Both the position numbers and the translations under genes were made by a program. Positions 59,303-64,000 of a DNA stretch of 64,000 nucleotides are shown piece after piece (the stretch's first letter is position 1; every line of letters begins with the position of its first letter). This DNA comes from Arabidopsis thaliana (Eukaryota; Streptophyta; Magnoliopsida; Brassicales; Brassicaceae): positions 20,091,835 to 20,155,834 of the forward strand of contig NC_003076.8 in NCBI RefSeq assembly GCF_000001735.4, given 5' to 3'. The notes under the pieces were generated by a model that searched no databases, had not been told where the DNA came from, and was given only the letters and a program-made list of their open reading frames with translations.

Positions 59303-60756
59303 AACTTTTTTGCGTTTTCTTTTTTTTTGTTACTGGAATTTTATTAATCAAGCCAAACATGTTTACAAAACCGGATAAACCGGAAACTTAGCCAGAGACT
59401 TTAACAGGAAACAGAGCCCGACTTTAACGGGAGACAAAGCCGGCGAACAACAAGATGTCCCCGGAAACAAAAGCTCAAACGAGAGAAACAAACGAGGGAG
59501 ACATAACCCTAAAGTACAGGGAACCAACTTACAACCAAAAAAATTAGCTCACTAAGAGAAGTCTACAACCAATGCACTAAACATGACCACATGTTCCAAA
59601 GAGAAGCCTACTAAACCTTCCTATAGAAACTGTGAACGCCAGATAGCATCAGGAAGACCAGATAAGACACAACACCAAAGCCTAACCAATCGCAACACCG
59701 ACAAGGAAGGCAAAAGGCTTCACCCGATACCAAGGAATCATGAACCACTAGAGCCAAGTCACACCATAGCAGACGGAGATAAAGAGACAGGCTAGGAACA
59801 AGGAGAAAACCTTGTGATTCGGCTTGAGACAAGTCAAAGAAGACCAACAGCTCTTACACGCGGACACTCGTCGACCCAGTTTCAGCCATCTACCAACAAA
59901 AAACTGGTAACCTCCTCGCAAGAGAAGAACATGTGATCGTTCCACTGTGACGCCTGTAGCCCAACTTCAAACCTCAAAGAAGCTAGAAAGGAGCTTGTAG
60001 ATGACGCTGCAACGAAACACCATCCAAAAGACAAGCACAACCCGTAACCTAGCCAAAAACAAAACCACCAAACGCCCAAGAGGACCCAGCAAAGCAGAAG
60101 AGCAAAGGACATAAAGGCAATTCCATAACCAGAGAGAAACTGACTTGCGCAAAACACAAACCAAGAAGGATCTCTGAGCTTAGCTAATTCAATTGGTTAA
60201 ACGCAACAAAACAAACCTAAAACTAGGAAAATTAACACAAACGAGCCAAGACTTAGCAAAACCAAGGACAAACTATGAGCAGAGACTAAATTACCCAACC
60301 AAAGGCAACCTAATATTAGCCTAAGACAGAATCGAGACTACATAGCTTCCACTAGATCAGGTATGTATAAGATGAAGAAACCAAACCTCCATCTCCAAAA
60401 ACAACTGCCGTAACAGTGAAGAACCACACGGGCTCCGACAAAAACACCAACCACCCACGGAGAACCAAGCGACACCATCACTAGAACGGAACCAACCTTC
60501 CAATCGAAGCACAACCATCTAGAATCTCGTCTTTAATCCGCCATAGGAGGAGCCAGAGAAGACCCAAAACAAAGGAAAAGCAAATAAAAGACAAACAGAC
60601 ACACCCTCTCTGACTCCGGCCAAGGGCACCAGATAATCAGAAAGGTAACGTCAGAAATTTGAGAAGAAAAGTTTGGTGGTGGCTAGACCTAAAAAAATCG
60701 CCTCTCAAAGGCCGTAGAGCCAAACCTTTTTATGTTATAGAAAACTTTTTTGCGTT
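59303..60756 (-). mobile_element. Non-coding retroposon with 14-bp target duplication
   Basis: A GC-richer block (59317-60742, about 1.43 kb) bounded by direct repeats AACTTTTTTGCGTT at 59303-59316 and 60743-60756. On the minus strand it ends ...GATTAATAAAATTCCAGTAAC followed by a short poly(A), with an AATAAA-type signal about 15 bases before the tail, so it was inserted as a polyadenylated minus-strand RNA. No reverse transcriptase or RNase H block appears in any frame. The longest frames (59882-60157, 59748-59945 and 59611-59847 on the minus strand; 59583-59795 on the plus) overlap and look unselected. The size, lack of coding and poly(A) tail recall the Arabidopsis Sadhu retroposons. The alternative is a processed copy of a long non-coding or gene-derived RNA. 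Confidence 0.8.
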
Positions 60757-61063
60757 ACATTGATATTAAAATTCTTCTAAACGAAACAATATAAATTAAT
60801 TTACTCATGATTTGTTAGAAATATTTTTTATTTTTATTTTGTGTACATGACGTGGATAACTAATTAAGGTTAGAAAACAAAATCCAACAATCTGATAACA
60901 ATTAGTCACTAAATATTCGGAGTAATGACTAATGACCTCCGCTCTTATCCAAAATACTGATTAGTGTCTGTTTTAAATGATCCTACCTTATAAAAACGAC
61001 GACACATCTCTCTCTCGTCTTCTTCTTCCTCTAAACCTGTGAAAAACTTTGGATCAATCAACA
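60757..61063. other. XK2 promoter and 5' leader
   Basis: Spacer between the retroposon and the xylulokinase gene. It contains a TTATAAAAAC TATA box (60989-60998) and a CT-rich leader (CTCTCTCTCGTCTTCTTC) before the ATG. Confidence 0.7.
60989..60998 (+). promoter_or_regulatory. TATA box of XK2
   Basis: TTATAAAAAC lies 66-75 bases upstream of the XK2 ATG and about 20-30 bases before the CT-rich leader. Only 233 bases separate it from the retroposon. Confidence 0.6.
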
Positions 61064-63740
61064 ATGGCGGATCTCTCTCTTCCTCCCGATTCCCTCTTCC
61101 TCGGCTTCGACAGCTCTACCCAGTACGTCCCCCTTCCTTTACTATTGTTGCTATCTCTCTGATTTGATCACAATCAGTCTTCGATCATTTTGAAATTCGT
61201 TAGTTTGGTCGATCTGAATCTTGTTTGTTTCCATTGAAAGGTCAATGAAAGCAACTGTGTTGGATTCGAACCTGAACATTATCAAAACCGAACTCGTTCA
61301 TTTCGATTCTGATCTTCCTCAATACAAAACCAAAGACGGGGTTTACAGAGACACTACTGTAAACGGAAGAATCGTATCTCCAACTCTCATGTGGGTCGAA
61401 GCATTTGATCTCATTCTCCAGAAGCTCTCTAACGCCAATTTCGATTTCGCCAAAGTTATCGCTGTTTCAGGCAGCGGGCAACAACACGGTAGTGTGTATT
61501 GGTCAAAAGGTAGTTCTGAGGTATTGAGATCATTGGATTCAAAGAGATCATTGAAAGAACAACTCGAAAACGCTTTTTCGGTTAAGGAATCTCCTATATG
61601 GATGGATAGTAGTACTACATTGCAATGTAAAGAGATTGAGAATGCTGTTGGTGGAGCTATGGAGTTGTCGAAGATCACTGGCTCTCGTGCTTATGAGCGG
61701 TTTACTGGTCCGCAGATACGGAAGCTTTTTATGACTCAGGGGGAGGTGTATAAGAGCACGGAGAGGATTTCGCTTGTTAGCTCTTTTATGGCGTCTTTGT
61801 TGGTTGGAGATTATGCTTGTATTGATGAAACTGATGCTGCTGGGATGAATTTGATGGATATTGAGAAACGTTGTTGGTCTAAAGCTGCGTTAGAGGTTTG
61901 TTGTGGGTGACTTTGAGGATGTAGTTAGATATTTAAAAATGGTTGTTTGTTGATAGGTTTTGTTTGCAGGCTACAGCGACAGGTTTGGAGGAGAAACTTG
62001 GGAAGTTAGCTCCAGCTTATGCTACTGCTGGTTCTATTTCTCAGTATTTTGTTCAGAGGTTAGTATCGATTGTGATCAGGATGGATATGATATGCACTTT
62101 CACATGTCAGATTCAGAGATTCTTTTGGTTATGTTGCAGGTTCGGTTTTGAAAAGAACTGTGTGGTTGTGCAGTGGTCGGGAGATAATCCTAATAGCTTG
62201 GCAGGTACATATTCAACAACATAAGCTTGGGGAGAAGTTCCTATGCATTTTCAAATTGTTATTGACTTGGGCTTTTGAGTAGCAACTGCGACATTTATGA
62301 TGAAATGGAGAGTGTATCTTGCGACTGGATTCTGTCTGTGTTTGTATATGAATTACAAGGTACCAATGAGGCTATACCATGTCATGCAGGTCTAACTCTT
62401 AGTACTCCTGGAGATCTGGCGATCAGTCTTGGAACCAGTGACACGGCAAGGCTCTTGATTCTTGTCGAGCTTGCTAGTTAGTTAATCCAGATATAGACTA
62501 GTGTTCTTACCATTTCACATGTCGAACATTATAAACTCTTACAGGTATTTGGGATTACCAAAGAACTTCAACCCAGTCTTGAGGGTCATGTGTTACCTAA
62601 TCCTGTGGACCCTGAGAGTTATATGGTGATGTTGGTTTACAAGAATGCTTCTCTCACCCGGGAAGGTACTCATGACTGCAAACTCCCACTCTTATCTGTT
62701 CTTATGTGCTTTGTTTGATCCTCAGAGACAATCAAGAATGTGAATTTCCATTTCAGAAATTCGTGACCGTTGTGCTGAGGGATCTTGGGATGTTTTTAAT
62801 AAGTATTTGCAGCAAACACAGCCACTAAACAGTAAGTTGCTATTTCATTATCCTTCAGGTGTCCATCTATAATATATTCAGATTCTTTGTTTTCTAAATA
62901 CACTACTGGATCCATTAGATGGGAAACTCGGCTTCTACTACACTGAAAATGAAATTCTGCCCCCACTTCCCGGTATTTGCTTGAGTTATTCTCCTTTCCA
63001 TGCTATTGGCCTCAGCAACATGCTGTAAGTTTGCTTTACTAATGCTTTTCTCAATGCTTAGTTGGCTCTCATCGTTACATTCTTGAGAACTTCTCTGGTG
63101 AGTCTCTTGAGGGTGTGAAGGAACAAGAGGTCGGTGAGTTCGACCCTCCCTCAGAGGTAAGCAAGCTTATACACTGTTCTCTATAACATCCACAGGGCAA
63201 TTACATAGTTCGATTTCATCCCAATGTATTGTTTGCTGTCAGGTTAGGGCATTGATTGAAGGTCAGTTTCTTTCAAAGCGGGCTCATACTGAGAGATTTG
63301 GTATGCCCTCCCCTCCCCTCCGAATAATAGCAACCGGAGGTGCATCTGCTAACGAGAATATCTTGAGTCTGATCTCAGCAATCTTCGGATGTGATGTATA
63401 TACTGTCCAAAGGCCTGGTAACTCTTGAAACATACAAAACAAGTTGCGGCTTATACTTGCTTGATCTCCTTTATAGATTGAACAAAGTGTTTGTTTGTAT
63501 GCAACAGATTCAGCATCACTTGGAGCTGCACTAAGAGCTGCTCATGGCTGGCTCTGCAACAAAAAAGGAAGCTTTGTACCAATCTCAAATCTCTACGAAG
63601 GGAAATTGGAAACAACATCTCTGAACTGCAAGCTCAAGGTAAAAGCAGGAGACGCGAACATTGCTTCCACCTATGGTTTGTTGATGAAGAAGAGGATGGA
63701 AATAGAGAACAAGCTTGTGGAGAAGTTAGGCCACTTCTGA
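61064..63740 (+). CDS. XK2: Xylulose kinase 2 (cytosolic)
   Basis: Eleven exons: 61064-61122, 61241-61895, 61970-62058, 62140-62204, 62390-62445, 62545-62665, 62757-62831, 62919-62972, 63062-63156, 63243-63417 and 63508-63740, giving 558 residues. It is an FGGY-family sugar kinase that phosphorylates D-xylulose to xylulose 5-phosphate. The N-terminal domain begins FLGFDSSTQSMKATVLD (phosphate-binding loop with the conserved Asp). It continues with VIAVSGSGQQHGSVYW and PIWMDSST. The C-terminal ATPase lobe has DLAISLGTSDT (phosphate 2) and IIATGGASANENIL (adenosine loop), with SLGAALRAAHGW as the closing helix. No plastid transit peptide is visible, which fits the cytosolic isoform. The intron after exon 5 begins with GC (GCAAGG at 62446). 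Corresponds to At5g49650. Confidence 0.93.
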
Positions 63741-64000
63741 GAAGAAAAAAACTCACTACTCAATAATTCAAATAACTTAAAGAGTTGAAAGAATAACAAG
63801 TTCTATCTACTAAAACTAAAAGACAAGTTTGCTTGTTGCTCAAAATAAAAGCAGAATACGATCTTACGATCTCTGAGTAACAAATGATTCGTAAGACATT
63901 GCTCTTAATCTAGTTTATGTCATACACTTAAATCATTGAGAGACTTACATACAATGAGACACAAACAAAATCAGAAGAGGCCATAAATTGTTAGTAGTCT
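63741..64000. other. XK2 3' flank
   Basis: 3' UTR and downstream DNA of XK2. Nothing else supported before the window ends. Confidence 0.5.

Noticed and set aside
59583..60157. Overlapping 65-91 residue frames on both strands as genes
   Set aside because: They lie wholly inside the retroposon, overlap in several frames, and show no conserved motif.
1..64000. tRNA genes and CRISPR arrays
   Set aside because: No convincing A-box/B-box pair with a cloverleaf was found by eye, and no regularly spaced repeat-spacer array; CRISPR is not expected in a plant nucleus.

Overview
The window is plant nuclear DNA and reads as Arabidopsis thaliana. Every multi-exon gene I could rebuild by splicing gives a protein I recognise from the distal long arm of chromosome 5, roughly At5g49520 to At5g49650. 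That assignment is from memory and was not searched. The sequence is AT-rich, introns are short with GT-AG borders, intergenic spacers contain poly(A)/poly(T) runs, and LINE and CACTA debris is typical of this genome.

Left part (1-15.6 kb): the last exon of a group IIc WRKY factor (WRKY48), an 8 kb gene-poor stretch with one small membrane-protein candidate and a LINE relic, then a 13-exon RNA polymerase III subunit gene (RPC5/SIN-like, + strand). It converges on a four-exon EMC6 homologue (- strand), followed by the BLOC-1 subunit gene BLOS2 (- strand).

Middle (15.6-35 kb): three closely packed minus-strand genes, namely a 16-exon PYROXD2-like FAD oxidoreductase, an intronless METTL21-like methyltransferase and the 17-exon cytosolic peptide:N-glycanase PNG1. 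The spacer in front of BLOS2 is duplicated in front of the methyltransferase gene. Next comes a 7.7 kb gene-poor stretch with two intronless multi-pass membrane ORFs that I do not recognise, a 272 bp tandem repeat and a broken IRE-type AGC kinase fragment. It ends at a nine-exon membrane DnaJ gene.

Right part (35-64 kb): a 5'-truncated LINE with a 12 bp target duplication and seven in-frame stops but no frameshift; a DUF538 gene; an intronless F-box/kelch-type gene; a possible two-exon 42-residue peptide; MYB78; an antisense LINE relic; the amino acid permease AAP6, which carries a CACTA end in intron 2 and a GC-AG intron; a 1.5 kb non-autonomous CACTA element with a perfect 3 bp target duplication; a 1.4 kb apparently non-coding retroposon with a 14 bp target duplication; and the xylulokinase gene XK2, which also has a GC-AG intron.

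The genes do not form a pathway. They are independent housekeeping genes (Pol III, ER membrane insertion, endosomal BLOC-1, deglycosylation of misfolded glycoproteins, xylulose phosphorylation), transcription factors and a transporter. The most distinctive unannotated signal is a set of A-rich micro-insertions, each framed by a 12-19 bp direct repeat. They look like LINE-machinery insertions truncated to almost nothing but the tail. No wholly new biological system was found.
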